This document shows positions 9,022 through 17,672 of a stretch of 33,852 nucleotides of DNA, one piece after another (within the stretch, counting starts at the first letter, position 1; each line of letters begins with the position of its first letter). The notes under the pieces were generated by a model that was not told the DNA's origin, searched no databases, and worked only from the letters and a program-made list of their open reading frames with translations. This DNA comes from Dehalococcoidia bacterium (lineage in GTDB: Bacteria > Chloroflexota > Dehalococcoidia > E44-bin15). The stretch covers positions 1-33,852 of the forward strand of contig JACUUT010000005.1 in NCBI GenBank assembly GCA_014859165.1. Direction: 5' to 3'. Position numbers and translations under genes: made by a program.

Positions 9022-9795
9022 TCAAGGGATTCCAACACCCAGCTCGATAGCATATCGCAGATGCAATATGTCCTCAGGGGCTTTCCCCGCCAATTTAGGT
9101 TCAACCCTCTGAAGGGTCTTGAGCCCAGCGATGTCCAAGCTTACAGGGTCTCTTCCCGCAAGCATATAACCCAGTTCTGCTTTTCTTCCCCTGTGTCTCA
9201 CCTCCTGGGCGCCAGTTAGGGTCTCAATGGCGTCCACAATATAGAGGTCGGGTTTTACAATCAGGTTAAGTTCGGCAATAGCCCTATGGATATTTTTAAA
9301 TAGGTGCAATTCAATTCTCTCCCTGGTCGATAGAAAGCCGAATTGGTTTTTTAAGGCTCCGGAAAGACTACATATTGAGTGAGTTTTAAGCACTGGCAGG
9401 GAAAGGATAAAATCAAACTCGAAGGGAATCTCGGACAACTCCAGTTCAATTTCCACTGCTTTCCTTTTGACCATCTTTCCACCCAACAGATCGATTAGGG
9501 GAACCTCAAATTTATCACAAACCTCCTTCAAAGGGTGGTTTTCAATGATCCATTTGCTATTTCCCGCATCAACGGCTGGCCCATCGGTGACAACTATCTC
9601 CAGGACTCGTTCCGAAAAATATTTCAGGCAAGCTTCAAGAACAGCGGGATGGGTCGTTGTGGGATAAGGCTCATAGGAAACTATATTTGGCTTAATCAAA
9701 ACCCTGTTGAACTTTTCAATATCCTTTTCAAGCTCTAGCCTTAAAACCCTCTCTACAAACCCTCCCCTATCTTGAGTCTCCTGGAGATAAATCAT
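9022..9795 (-). CDS. DUF362 domain-containing protein
   Basis: VLIKPNIVSY...ILSLPVLKTHSICSLSGALKNQFGF pattern of DUF362; ORF track start 9825 is TTG, ATG at 9795 is likelier. Confidence 0.88.
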   Translation of the reverse strand: MIYLQETQDRGGFVERVLRLELEKDIEKFNRVLIKPNIVSYEPYPTTTHPAVLEACLKYFSERVLEIVVTDGPAVDAGNSKWIIENHPLKEVCDKFEVPLIDLLGGKMVKRKAVEIELELSEIPFEFDFILSLPVLKTHSICSLSGALKNQFGFLSTRERIELHLFKNIHRAIAELNLIVKPDLYIVDAIETLTGAQEVRHRGRKAELGYMLAGRDPVSLDIAGLKTLQRVEPKLAGKAPEDILHLRYAIELGVGIP

Positions 9796-9799
9796 GGCA

Positions 9800-10519
9800 C
9801 TATATCTTCCATATTTCTTTAGCAATGCCGAAGGTTTCTTGTAATTCCTCGGTGGAGGCTACCCCTATAGCTACCCCATAGACAAATTCCGCTACATATT
9901 CCAAAGCCTCTCTGGGCTTTAACATGCCTGCTGCCAGGGTTTTCTTGCCAATGACAATCTTGTCAGTATTTTTAATAGCGTCTAAGGCTTGCTCTGGATA
10001 GAGGAACATGAATCTTCCTGCTTTATTGATTGGCGCCATGATTACCTTTATCTTATCCTGATCCGAAAGTTTGGGGATGATAACCCCAGGGTTGTGTGTA
10101 ACTACGCCGGCTATAGCAACTTTATCTATTTTATCGATGCAATCCCTAAAGTAATCGTCCAGCTTGTCGGTAATCCTGGCGTGGGTCAAGATTATCTTTG
10201 CCTTCAGATTCTTCATCAAATCCAGCTCTTGCTCAAAGTCCTGCACCCCTATAGAGCCAACAATCTCGATATCTTTTTTGGTATAGCTTTTTGCCTCCTC
10301 TATTGCTTTTGCTATAACCTCATAGCCTACTGCTTGGACGCAGGTTATACCAAGATCCATTGCTTCTATTATTAGCTCGGTTATATTCTCGGGATGAAGG
10401 TAAAAGCGCTGATAGTATTCTATGGCCCGAGAACCGAATTGACCTGCCCCGAGGAAGGGCGATGTCCCCAGCATGAGGCGGGGAACTTCGATACCATCAA
10501 TGTATTTCTGTTGTTTCAC
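9800..10519 (-). CDS. Uncharacterised TIM-barrel/aldo-keto reductase-like protein
   Basis: LMLGTSPFLGAGQFGSRA N-terminus, barrel-like repeating beta/alpha segments; GTG start overlapping the cutA stop. Confidence 0.6.
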   Translation of the reverse strand: MKQQKYIDGIEVPRLMLGTSPFLGAGQFGSRAIEYYQRFYLHPENITELIIEAMDLGITCVQAVGYEVIAKAIEEAKSYTKKDIEIVGSIGVQDFEQELDLMKNLKAKIILTHARITDKLDDYFRDCIDKIDKVAIAGVVTHNPGVIIPKLSDQDKIKVIMAPINKAGRFMFLYPEQALDAIKNTDKIVIGKKTLAAGMLKPREALEYVAEFVYGVAIGVASTEELQETFGIAKEIWKI

Positions 10520-10829
10520 TATCGATCCATTTCAGGTAATCTTGGCTACCGCCTATTATAGGCAAGGCGATGATCTCTGGGATCTCATAACTATGATTTT
10601 CCTTGACCAACCTGATAAGCTCATCCAATAGCGATGCCTTGGTCTTAACGATTAAAAGGACTTCGTCGGCGGAATCGATCCTTCCCTGCCACCAGAATCT
10701 CGAATGCACCTTTGGAATGATGTTGACACAGGCAGCCTTCCTCCCGCTAACCAGGATATTGGCTATTCTCTGGGCTTCCATGGCGGTAGCTGCGGTAATG
10801 AAAACCACTAAATAATCGTTTCCCTTCAT
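10497..10829 (-). CDS. cutA: CutA1-like divalent-ion tolerance protein
   Basis: FITAATAMEAQRIANILVSGRKAACVNIIPKVHSRFWWQGRIDSADEVLLIVKTKASLLDEL...HSYEIPEIIALPI. Confidence 0.95.
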   Translation of the reverse strand: MKGNDYLVVFITAATAMEAQRIANILVSGRKAACVNIIPKVHSRFWWQGRIDSADEVLLIVKTKASLLDELIRLVKENHSYEIPEIIALPIIGGSQDYLKWIDSETTEIH

Positions 10830-11557
10830 CTTTCCTCCGGAGTAAAGATTTTCACCTCGCCCCAGACCCCCAGCTTATCCTCCTTGATGATCAACACCCC
10901 CTTTAGTCCCGCGATGCCCCTGGCAAACTCGATCCCCTTTGGGATGTCGCTGGATTCTTTAACCAGATTGCCGATAGCGGTAGCAGCGGCGTCAGCCAGG
11001 GCGGTGGAGGGGGAGAGCACAATAACGGCGTCGGCACTGCCAAAGCTGAGGGAAGGCCCTACCGTTCCAGAGGAGGTGCAAATCCCCAAGGGTGTTTGCT
11101 CGGGCTGGATCTGGAGAGCGATCTTTCCTGTAAAGGGAGATTCGCCAGCATAAACCCCCACCAGTCTCTTTTTCAAGGTTTTCAGGAAAATATCCCCACC
11201 ATTTTCCACGATCACCTCTTCAGAGAATTTCATTAGCTCCCTGCCCACTCCCTCGGCGATCGCCCCTGCCACCGCAGCCATGGGACCAACCCCCGCCTTC
11301 TCAGCCGCCTCCGCCATCTCCCTCACCATTTTGGGGGCGTCCTCCGCCACCGGGAAAGGCTCCAGGGTGGTAAGGAAAAGGGGGTGAAGCTCGATGTATT
11401 TCTCTAGTGGGGTGCGGTATTTCAAAATCGCCTTGTGCGCCTCTTCTTCAAGGTTTCTTTGTGCCCTGAGGTATAGGTCTGTTTCCTTCACTGTTACATT
11501 GAAGGAAACAAGGTCCTTATCCTTGATCCAGTGACGGTAGGTCCTTGGCTGATACAT
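10826..11557 (-). CDS. UPF0280 family protein (COG2122)
   Basis: MYQPRTYRHWIKDKDLVSFNVTVKETDLYLRA...GICTSSGTVGPSLSFGSADAVIVLSPSTALADAAATAIGN; start moved from 11713 to ATG 11557 (TAATG overlap with the upstream gene). Confidence 0.92.
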   Translation of the reverse strand: MYQPRTYRHWIKDKDLVSFNVTVKETDLYLRAQRNLEEEAHKAILKYRTPLEKYIELHPLFLTTLEPFPVAEDAPKMVREMAEAAEKAGVGPMAAVAGAIAEGVGRELMKFSEEVIVENGGDIFLKTLKKRLVGVYAGESPFTGKIALQIQPEQTPLGICTSSGTVGPSLSFGSADAVIVLSPSTALADAAATAIGNLVKESSDIPKGIEFARGIAGLKGVLIIKEDKLGVWGEVKIFTPEER

Positions 11558-11967
11558 TAGAAGTGAACCTCCATCGCTCTCGGGGGACAAGGGAGCACGC
11601 ATAGCTCGCAGGCGGTGCACTTGTCCTCGTAGAAATTCACCATCCTGGTTTTGGGGTCGATAGCGAGGGCGCCAGTGGGGCAGACAACTACGCAAGCCCC
11701 ACACTGGGTGCATCTGGCCTCATTTCGCACGATGTTCTGACCCAGGGACTGAATCCTGACCCCCACATCGGTTAAATATCGGATGCCCTTATCGTAGTCG
11801 TTTCGGTCACCTGAGAGTTCAAGGACTAAAAGCCCCTCCTCCTTCGGTGTCACCGAGGCCTTTAGAATATTGAGCACCAGGTTGTGGTCCTTGACCAGCC
11901 TATAAATTATCGGCTGCTCCACCAAACGAGGCGGAAAGTGTAATACCACCCTTTTAGAAATAGCCAT
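11557..11967 (-). CDS. NIL domain + 2x[4Fe-4S] ferredoxin protein
   Basis: N-terminal NIL-like domain; CTQCGACVVVCPTGA and CTACELCVLPCPPRA cluster motifs. Confidence 0.93.
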   Translation of the reverse strand: MAISKRVVLHFPPRLVEQPIIYRLVKDHNLVLNILKASVTPKEEGLLVLELSGDRNDYDKGIRYLTDVGVRIQSLGQNIVRNEARCTQCGACVVVCPTGALAIDPKTRMVNFYEDKCTACELCVLPCPPRAMEVHF

Positions 11968-11968
11968 T

Positions 11969-13183
11969 TTAATCCCCCTCCTCTATGGGGCGCTCCTGGA
12001 GAGGCTTGAAGGTTATCCCCGCCTCCACCCCAGGTAGTGGCGCCACCGGCTCGGTGAGCAGGAATTCCCCTTTTATTATCCACTCCTTTAGCATATTGGC
12101 GATCTCCACCGCTCCTGGGTAGCTTGAAAGCGATGCCGTGGGCACCTCCTTCCCCTGAAGCAATATCATGCCGCTCCTTAGATCGCCGTAGCTTACCTCC
12201 CCCAGGATTTCAGGACTCCGCTGCGGATAAGCCTCGCCATAGTCCACTATGGGGGCAAATATCTCCTCATCTTTTACCGCAGTGTAGCGCAGTATCTCCT
12301 CGGAGAGGATGGGTATGGGGACGCCGATGCCCACAGTTAAGGTGCAGCCATAGCCGAGCATGCTGGTTCCCACAAGCCAGCGGGGGCTCATTTGCTTCAA
12401 GTCGCCGATCACTGCCAGCGTTCCCGCCCCCCTCCTCGGCACCCCACTATCGGTGCGCAGCACATCGGGGTTGTGCTGGGTGCCCTGCCAGGCGACATAG
12501 CCAATGCCACCCCCTAAAAAGATCCTCGTCCCGATCCCTATGGTCTTATAGTAAGGGTCGTTAAGAAGCGGGGAGAGCTGCCCCGCTGAGGAGTAGTTGG
12601 CGTTTCCCTGGTTTGGCTTGAGCACCCCCATATAGGTGTAAATGGTCTTGCCGGAAAGGTTCACCGCCACATTATAGTTCTGGTAGGCGTTCCTAATATT
12701 AAATAGAACCGCCTCATTGAGGTCTTTTAGATTGATCCAGGTTTCCAGTTTTTTCCGTGGATAACAATCTGTGCCGTAAGCAGAGACCACCAGCCTCACA
12801 TCCCTCCCCGCAACCAGCTCCTCGATGACATGCCCACCACCATAATTGAAGGGGCCGGGGTGAACCCTGTTTCTGGGGTCATCATCTGGGATAGCAGCGG
12901 CGCCGAGAAAGATGTCCACCGCGGCAAAGCCGGTATAGGCGGGAACATCGTTGAGGTAGGCTTTTCCCCCGCCAATCTTTATCCGCGGCCTGGAGTGCCC
13001 CACATTGAAATAAGCACCAGAGGAGCACATTGGACCGAAGGTGCCCGTAGTCACTACATCCACCTCCTGCGCCGCCCTCGCTACACCCTTCTTCTCCACA
13101 AGGTCGATGATCTCCACGGCGGTCACCACTACAGCCTGGCCCTTGCTAATCTTCTCATTGATCTCGGCGATGGTTTTTGCCAA
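11969..13183 (-). CDS. Homocysteine biosynthesis protein (DUF39/COG1900)
   Basis: EVDVVTTGTFGPMCSSGAYFNVGHSRPRIKIGGGKAYLNDVPAYTGFAAVDIFLGA; candidate catalytic Cys53 and Cys140 (YGTDCYPRKK). Confidence 0.92.
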   Translation of the reverse strand: MAKTIAEINEKISKGQAVVVTAVEIIDLVEKKGVARAAQEVDVVTTGTFGPMCSSGAYFNVGHSRPRIKIGGGKAYLNDVPAYTGFAAVDIFLGAAAIPDDDPRNRVHPGPFNYGGGHVIEELVAGRDVRLVVSAYGTDCYPRKKLETWINLKDLNEAVLFNIRNAYQNYNVAVNLSGKTIYTYMGVLKPNQGNANYSSAGQLSPLLNDPYYKTIGIGTRIFLGGGIGYVAWQGTQHNPDVLRTDSGVPRRGAGTLAVIGDLKQMSPRWLVGTSMLGYGCTLTVGIGVPIPILSEEILRYTAVKDEEIFAPIVDYGEAYPQRSPEILGEVSYGDLRSGMILLQGKEVPTASLSSYPGAVEIANMLKEWIIKGEFLLTEPVAPLPGVEAGITFKPLQERPIEEGD

Positions 13184-13206
13184 TTCTCCCTCCGCAAACT
13201 TTAGTT

Positions 13207-13914
13207 TTATCCATGAGCTATGTCTTGGTCCTCAGGATTTTTAGCGTTGCTATCGGTAACCTTAAGGGATTCCTCAATCCTCTGGAGGCGCTTTGCCAAC
13301 TCGGCCTGCTCCGCGAGGACAAGCCTGATCGCCTCATTCACGGGGTCGGGCAATCTGCTATGCTCCAGTTCCCATGCTGGCCTCCGTCCCTCCTCCACCA
13401 CCCGCCCGGGAACCCCGACTACGGTCGTCTCGGGAGGAACGGACTGCACCACTACCGAGCCAGCGCCGATCCTGGCCCCATCCCCAACAGTGATGGCGCC
13501 AAGGAGGGTTGCCCCCGCTCCAATAACCACATTGTTGCCGATGGTGGGGTGGCGTTTCCTCTTTTCGTGGCTTGTCCCCCCCAAGACCACCCCCTGATAC
13601 ATAAGAACATCATTGCCGATCTCCGAAGTCTCCCCGATGACCACTCCCATGCCGTGGTCGATGAAGAACCTCCTGCCGATAGTGGCTCCGGGGTGAATCT
13701 CGATCCCGGTGAAGAAGCGATTAAGGTGAGAGAGCAAACGGCTGGGGAAGCGGAGTTTATGCCACCAAAGGAAATGGGTGATGCGATGAAGCCACAAGGC
13801 ATGCAGGCCTGGATAGCAGAAGATGACCTCCAAAGTGTTTTTCGCCGCTGGGTCTTTGGCGAAAACAGTCCTCAGATCCTCTCTAATGATGCTAAATGGA
13901 TTAGTCACCTTCAT
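13207..13914 (-). CDS. cysE: Serine O-acetyltransferase
   Basis: Hexapeptide-repeat protein; [46 protein letters not shown]. Confidence 0.95.
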   Translation of the reverse strand: MKVTNPFSIIREDLRTVFAKDPAAKNTLEVIFCYPGLHALWLHRITHFLWWHKLRFPSRLLSHLNRFFTGIEIHPGATIGRRFFIDHGMGVVIGETSEIGNDVLMYQGVVLGGTSHEKRKRHPTIGNNVVIGAGATLLGAITVGDGARIGAGSVVVQSVPPETTVVGVPGRVVEEGRRPAWELEHSRLPDPVNEAIRLVLAEQAELAKRLQRIEESLKVTDSNAKNPEDQDIAHG

Positions 13915-14839
13915 TACCTCCGAAAAGCCAGGTGCTCAGATAGCGCTCCCCGCTGTCGGGCAGGATCACCACGATAAGCTTATCTCTGCTTTCCACTCTT
14001 CTTGCCACCTCTATTGCCGCCCATGTTGCCGCCCCCGATGAGATACCCGCCAGTATCCCCTCCTCCTTCGCCAATCTCCGCGCCATTACTGCGGCATCCT
14101 CATCGGTAACGGCAATGATTTCATCGATGAGCTCCATCCGGAGCACATCGGGGATAAATCCAGCGCCGATACCTTGAATCTCATGAAGGCCAGCTTTCCC
14201 CCCGGAGAGAACTGGTGATGCCGCCGGTTCCACTGCAATCGCCCGAAAGCTTTGCTTTCTCTTCTTGATCGCCTCGGCTACCCCGGTAATCGTCCCTCCA
14301 GTGCCCACGCCGCTAACCAAAATGTCCACCCTCCCATTTGTATCCCTCCAGATCTCCTCGGCGGTGGTCTGACGATGAACCTTAGGATTGGCCGAGTTCT
14401 TAAACTGCTGGGGCATAAAGGAATTGGGGATGCTTTTAACCAATCTCTCCGCCTCCTTTACCGCACCCATCATACCCTCCACCCCCGGGGTCAGGACCAC
14501 CTCGGCGCCAAAGGCTTTAAGGAGCCTCCTCCGCTCCAGAGACATCGTATCGGGCATGGTGAGGATCAATCGATAGCCCTTTACAGCGCAGACAAAGGCC
14601 AGGGCAATCCCGGTACTGCCACTGGTGGGCTCGATGACCACGGTGCCCTCTTTAAGCGCCCCCGCCTCCTCACCGGCCTCGATCATCGAGACGCCGATCC
14701 TGTCCTTGACGCTGGCGCAGGGATTGAAGGTCTCCAGTTTCGCCACTACCTCGGCACCCAAACCTTGGTTTATCCTATTCAGCCTAACAAGAGGGGTATT
14801 TCCTACAAGCTCGGTGATATCCCTGGCAATCCCTGGCAT
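13901..14839 (-). CDS. cysK: Cysteine synthase A (O-acetylserine sulfhydrylase)
   Basis: [32 protein letters not shown]-Lys motif; [23 protein letters not shown]. Confidence 0.95.
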   Translation of the reverse strand: MPGIARDITELVGNTPLVRLNRINQGLGAEVVAKLETFNPCASVKDRIGVSMIEAGEEAGALKEGTVVIEPTSGSTGIALAFVCAVKGYRLILTMPDTMSLERRRLLKAFGAEVVLTPGVEGMMGAVKEAERLVKSIPNSFMPQQFKNSANPKVHRQTTAEEIWRDTNGRVDILVSGVGTGGTITGVAEAIKKRKQSFRAIAVEPAASPVLSGGKAGLHEIQGIGAGFIPDVLRMELIDEIIAVTDEDAAVMARRLAKEEGILAGISSGAATWAAIEVARRVESRDKLIVVILPDSGERYLSTWLFGGNEGD

Positions 14840-14865
14840 TTTGCCCCCTGCAAGACTAATTTACC

Positions 14866-14894
14866 ATTTTAGCCTATATATCGGAGAGTAGCAA
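14866..14894 (-). promoter_or_regulatory. Putative sigma70 promoter of the cysK operon
   Basis: On minus strand: TTGCTA (14894-14889), N17, TAAAAT (14871-14866). Confidence 0.5.
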
Positions 14895-14975
14895 CCCTTC
14901 GGTATTAGTCGGTTTGTCCTGATCTCACTCAGATAGAAGAGCAACACCCTGAGCTCATCGCTTTTTGTCATGTCC

Positions 14976-15004
14976 TTGCGGAAAAACCGAAAACAGCATA
15001 AAAT
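14976..15004 (+). promoter_or_regulatory. Putative sigma70 promoter of the sufC-like operon
   Basis: TTGCGG (14976-14981), N17, TAAAAT (14999-15004). Confidence 0.5.
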
Positions 15005-15036
15005 GAAGGGTGTGAATTCCCATTGGAGGTAGGCGT

Positions 15037-15768
15037 ATGTTACGGGTGGAAGGCTTGACGGTAGAGGTTGGTGGCAAGGAGATAATTCACAGCGTTAGCT
15101 TGAACATCGGCGTTGGAGAGACCCACGCCCTCTTTGGCCCTAACGGCAGCGGCAAGACCACACTGCTCATGGCGATCATGGGCTTCCCACGCTACCAGGT
15201 GACCAAGGGGTGCATCCTTTTCAAGGGAGAGGACATAACCCGCTTGCCTGTGGATGAACGGGCAAGGTTGGGCATGGGGATTGCCTTTCAGCGCCCCCCT
15301 GTGGTGCGCGGGGTGAAGGCCAGGGAGATGGTGAGGGCATGCATGGGGGAAAGGGAAGATGGCCCCGTTATCGATGAAATGGCGATCAGGTTGAACCTGG
15401 GGGAGCTTTTGGATCGCGAGATAAATTACGGTTTTTCCGGCGGGGAGATCAAGCGCTCGGAGCTTTTACAACTATTGGCCCAGAGCCCGGAGCTTGTCCT
15501 CCTCGATGAGCCCGATTCCGGGGTCGATCTGGTGAACATCGCCCTGGTCGGTGAGATGATCAACGAGCTCCTGCAAAAGGAGCGGATGCGCACCAGAACC
15601 CATGCCGGTTTGATCATCACCCACACCGGTCATATCCTCGATTATGTAAATGCTGATAAGGCTTATGTGCTTCTCGATGGCTCGCTTTGGTGTCAAGGGA
15701 ATGCCAGGGAGCTTCTGGCGAGTATAAAGAGCCATGGCTATGAGGGGTGCGCAGTATGTCAAAAGTAG
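15037..15768 (+). CDS. sufC: SufC-like Fe-S assembly ABC ATPase
   Basis: Walker A GPNGSGKTT, signature FSGGEIKRSELLQLLAQSPELVLLDEPDSGVDL typical of SufC. Confidence 0.92.
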   Translation: MLRVEGLTVEVGGKEIIHSVSLNIGVGETHALFGPNGSGKTTLLMAIMGFPRYQVTKGCILFKGEDITRLPVDERARLGMGIAFQRPPVVRGVKAREMVRACMGEREDGPVIDEMAIRLNLGELLDREINYGFSGGEIKRSELLQLLAQSPELVLLDEPDSGVDLVNIALVGEMINELLQKERMRTRTHAGLIITHTGHILDYVNADKAYVLLDGSLWCQGNARELLASIKSHGYEGCAVCQK

Positions 15769-16943
15769 TTCGAAAACAGGCTGATGAGGTCGATCTGGAG
15801 ACCTACTCTCAGACAGCAGAGGAGCACCCCTATGAGGAGGACCCCTCTCGGCTTCCCTCGGATGACAAAGGGCGCATGCTGGAGGCCGGGGTGGTTTTGG
15901 ATAGCTCCTCTCAGCGTTCTGGCACCTTCCTCCAGATCGATCACTCGGTGGTTCATTGCAAAGCCGCCGAGGAGGGGCTGGAGGTGATGGCTAGTACAGG
16001 GGCGCTGGAGAAATACCCCTGGCTCTCGGATTACTGGTGGCAGGCGGTAGCCGTCGATGCCGATAAATTCACTGCCGAGGCGGAGCGCCATCAAAATTAT
16101 GGCTACTTTATCAGGGCCCTTCCCGGGGTGAAGGCAACCCAGCCCGTTCAAGCGTGCCTTTATATCGGCCGGCATGGTTTGGCCCAAAATGTGCATAACC
16201 TGATCATCGCCGAGGAGGGCTCGGAGCTTCATATCATCACCGGCTGCACTATAGCACCAATAGTGACCGAGGGCCTGCATATCGGGGTCTCCGAGTTCTA
16301 TATCAAAAAGGGGGCGAAGGTGACCTTCACCATGATTCACAATTGGGCCCCAAAGATGGCGGTGCGCCCGCGCACCGGGGTGGTCATCGAGGAGGGGGGC
16401 GTATTCTTGAGCAACTATATTTGCCTGAAGCCAGTGCGCACCCTCCAAATGTACCCCACGGTGCGCTGTGTCGGGGAGAACGCCCTTGTCCGCTTCAACA
16501 ATGTTCTTGTTGCCACATCGGGCTCCAAAATGGATGTCGGCTCACGGGCGATCCTTGCGGCAAGGGGGGCGAGGGCTGAGATTATCTCCCGTGCGATCAC
16601 CACAGGGGGGAGCATCATCGCCCGTGGTCACCTGGTAGGTCAGGTCGCCGATGTCAAGGGGCATCTGGAATGCCGGGGGTTGATCCTGTCAGAGGAGGGA
16701 AACATTCGCGCCATCCCGGAGCTCGATGGTCAGGTGGCTGGTGTGGACCTATCCCATGAGGCTGCGGTGGGCAAGATCGCTGAGGAGGAGGTGGAGTATC
16801 TCATGGCGCGGGGCCTCTCCCGCTCCCAGGCTGTGGCGGTCATCGTTCGGGGATTCTTGAGCGTGGACATCGAGGGGCTGCCACCGCAGATTGAGGCTCA
16901 GCTTCAGCGCGCCATCGAGCTGAGTGAGAAAGAAATCCTTTAG
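15747..16943 (+). CDS. SufB/SufD family Fe-S assembly scaffold
   Basis: HNLIIAEEGSELHIITGC; GAKVTFTMIHNW; C-terminal DLSHEAAVGKIAEEEVEYLMARGLSRSQAVAVIVRGFL. ATG at 15756 is an alternative start. Confidence 0.92.
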   Translation: MRSMSKVVRKQADEVDLETYSQTAEEHPYEEDPSRLPSDDKGRMLEAGVVLDSSSQRSGTFLQIDHSVVHCKAAEEGLEVMASTGALEKYPWLSDYWWQAVAVDADKFTAEAERHQNYGYFIRALPGVKATQPVQACLYIGRHGLAQNVHNLIIAEEGSELHIITGCTIAPIVTEGLHIGVSEFYIKKGAKVTFTMIHNWAPKMAVRPRTGVVIEEGGVFLSNYICLKPVRTLQMYPTVRCVGENALVRFNNVLVATSGSKMDVGSRAILAARGARAEIISRAITTGGSIIARGHLVGQVADVKGHLECRGLILSEEGNIRAIPELDGQVAGVDLSHEAAVGKIAEEEVEYLMARGLSRSQAVAVIVRGFLSVDIEGLPPQIEAQLQRAIELSEKEIL

Positions 16944-17524
16944 TCCTGAGCCAGCCTTTGCCCCGCCAAGAAAGCCTCCCTGAGAGCTGTGGGATGCTCT
17001 AGAATGGCCCCCTTTCCCTCTATGCCATGGAAAAGAAGAGCGCCGGCATAGGTGACATCGAGGGTCTTGAAGAAGCTCTTCACCGTGGCTATGGCAGGTT
17101 GAAAAAGATTGGCGACCCTCCTACCGCCCACGGAGATAAATAGCCCTCTTCTCTCTCCCCCCCCGTTAGTGGCGATCGGGAGCTTGAGCACATATTTCAG
17201 CACCCAAAGCGCCTGGCAGCGGTCGATCATCGCCTTCGTCTGGGCGGTCACCCCCATGAAGAAGATCGGGGAGGCTAAAACCAGGCGATCTGTCCCCCTC
17301 AGCTCGCTATGGAGCCATTGCATATCATCCTCAATAGCGCACCTTCCTGTTTCCAGGCAGCAGTCGCAGTGCCGACAGGGGGCGATAGCAAGCTCGTTGA
17401 GGAGAATGGTTTTCACCTCAGCACCTTCGCTTTCTGCCCCTCGGCTCAATTCCTGGAGCAATAGATCGGTGTTGACGCCACGCCGCGGGCTGCCGGCGAT
17501 GGCGAGAAGTTTTGTCCTGGGCAT
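16940..17524 (-). CDS. Flavodoxin/NADPH-dependent FMN reductase family protein
   Basis: MPRTKLLAIAGSPRRGVNTDLLLQEL; CRHCDCCLETGRCAIEDDMQ. The ORF track start 17563 lies in a repeat; ATG 17524 is likelier. Confidence 0.88.
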   Translation of the reverse strand: MPRTKLLAIAGSPRRGVNTDLLLQELSRGAESEGAEVKTILLNELAIAPCRHCDCCLETGRCAIEDDMQWLHSELRGTDRLVLASPIFFMGVTAQTKAMIDRCQALWVLKYVLKLPIATNGGGERRGLFISVGGRRVANLFQPAIATVKSFFKTLDVTYAGALLFHGIEGKGAILEHPTALREAFLAGQRLAQD

Positions 17525-17538
17525 AGCCTCACTCTCCT

Positions 17539-17604
17539 GAGATTGCTTCGCTCGCAATGACAATGAGCCGTCTTTGCGAGGAGCGCAAGCGACGAAGCAA
17601 TCTC
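17539..17604. repeat. Palindromic interspersed repeat D, copy 1
   Basis: Perfect 12-bp inverted ends GAGATTGCTTCG (17539-17550)/CGAAGCAATCTC (17593-17604), internal CGCAATGAC / GCGAGGAGCG. Confidence 0.75.
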
Positions 17605-17672
17605 GTTGTTCACTGACTATGGATTAACGCTCCCTCTCGAAGATTGACCTACTACCCATTATACTATATTCT

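Noticed and set aside
8904-9104. ORF with FALSLSKGGSTSSPRT peptide
   Set aside because: Translation of interspersed repeat A, not a protein-coding gene.
13177-13977. 266-aa plus-strand ORF over cysE
   Set aside because: Antisense to a clear cysE; composition typical of a GC-driven shadow ORF.
15759-16448. 229-aa minus-strand ORF over the SufB/D-like gene
   Set aside because: Antisense to a well-supported CDS with no domain match.
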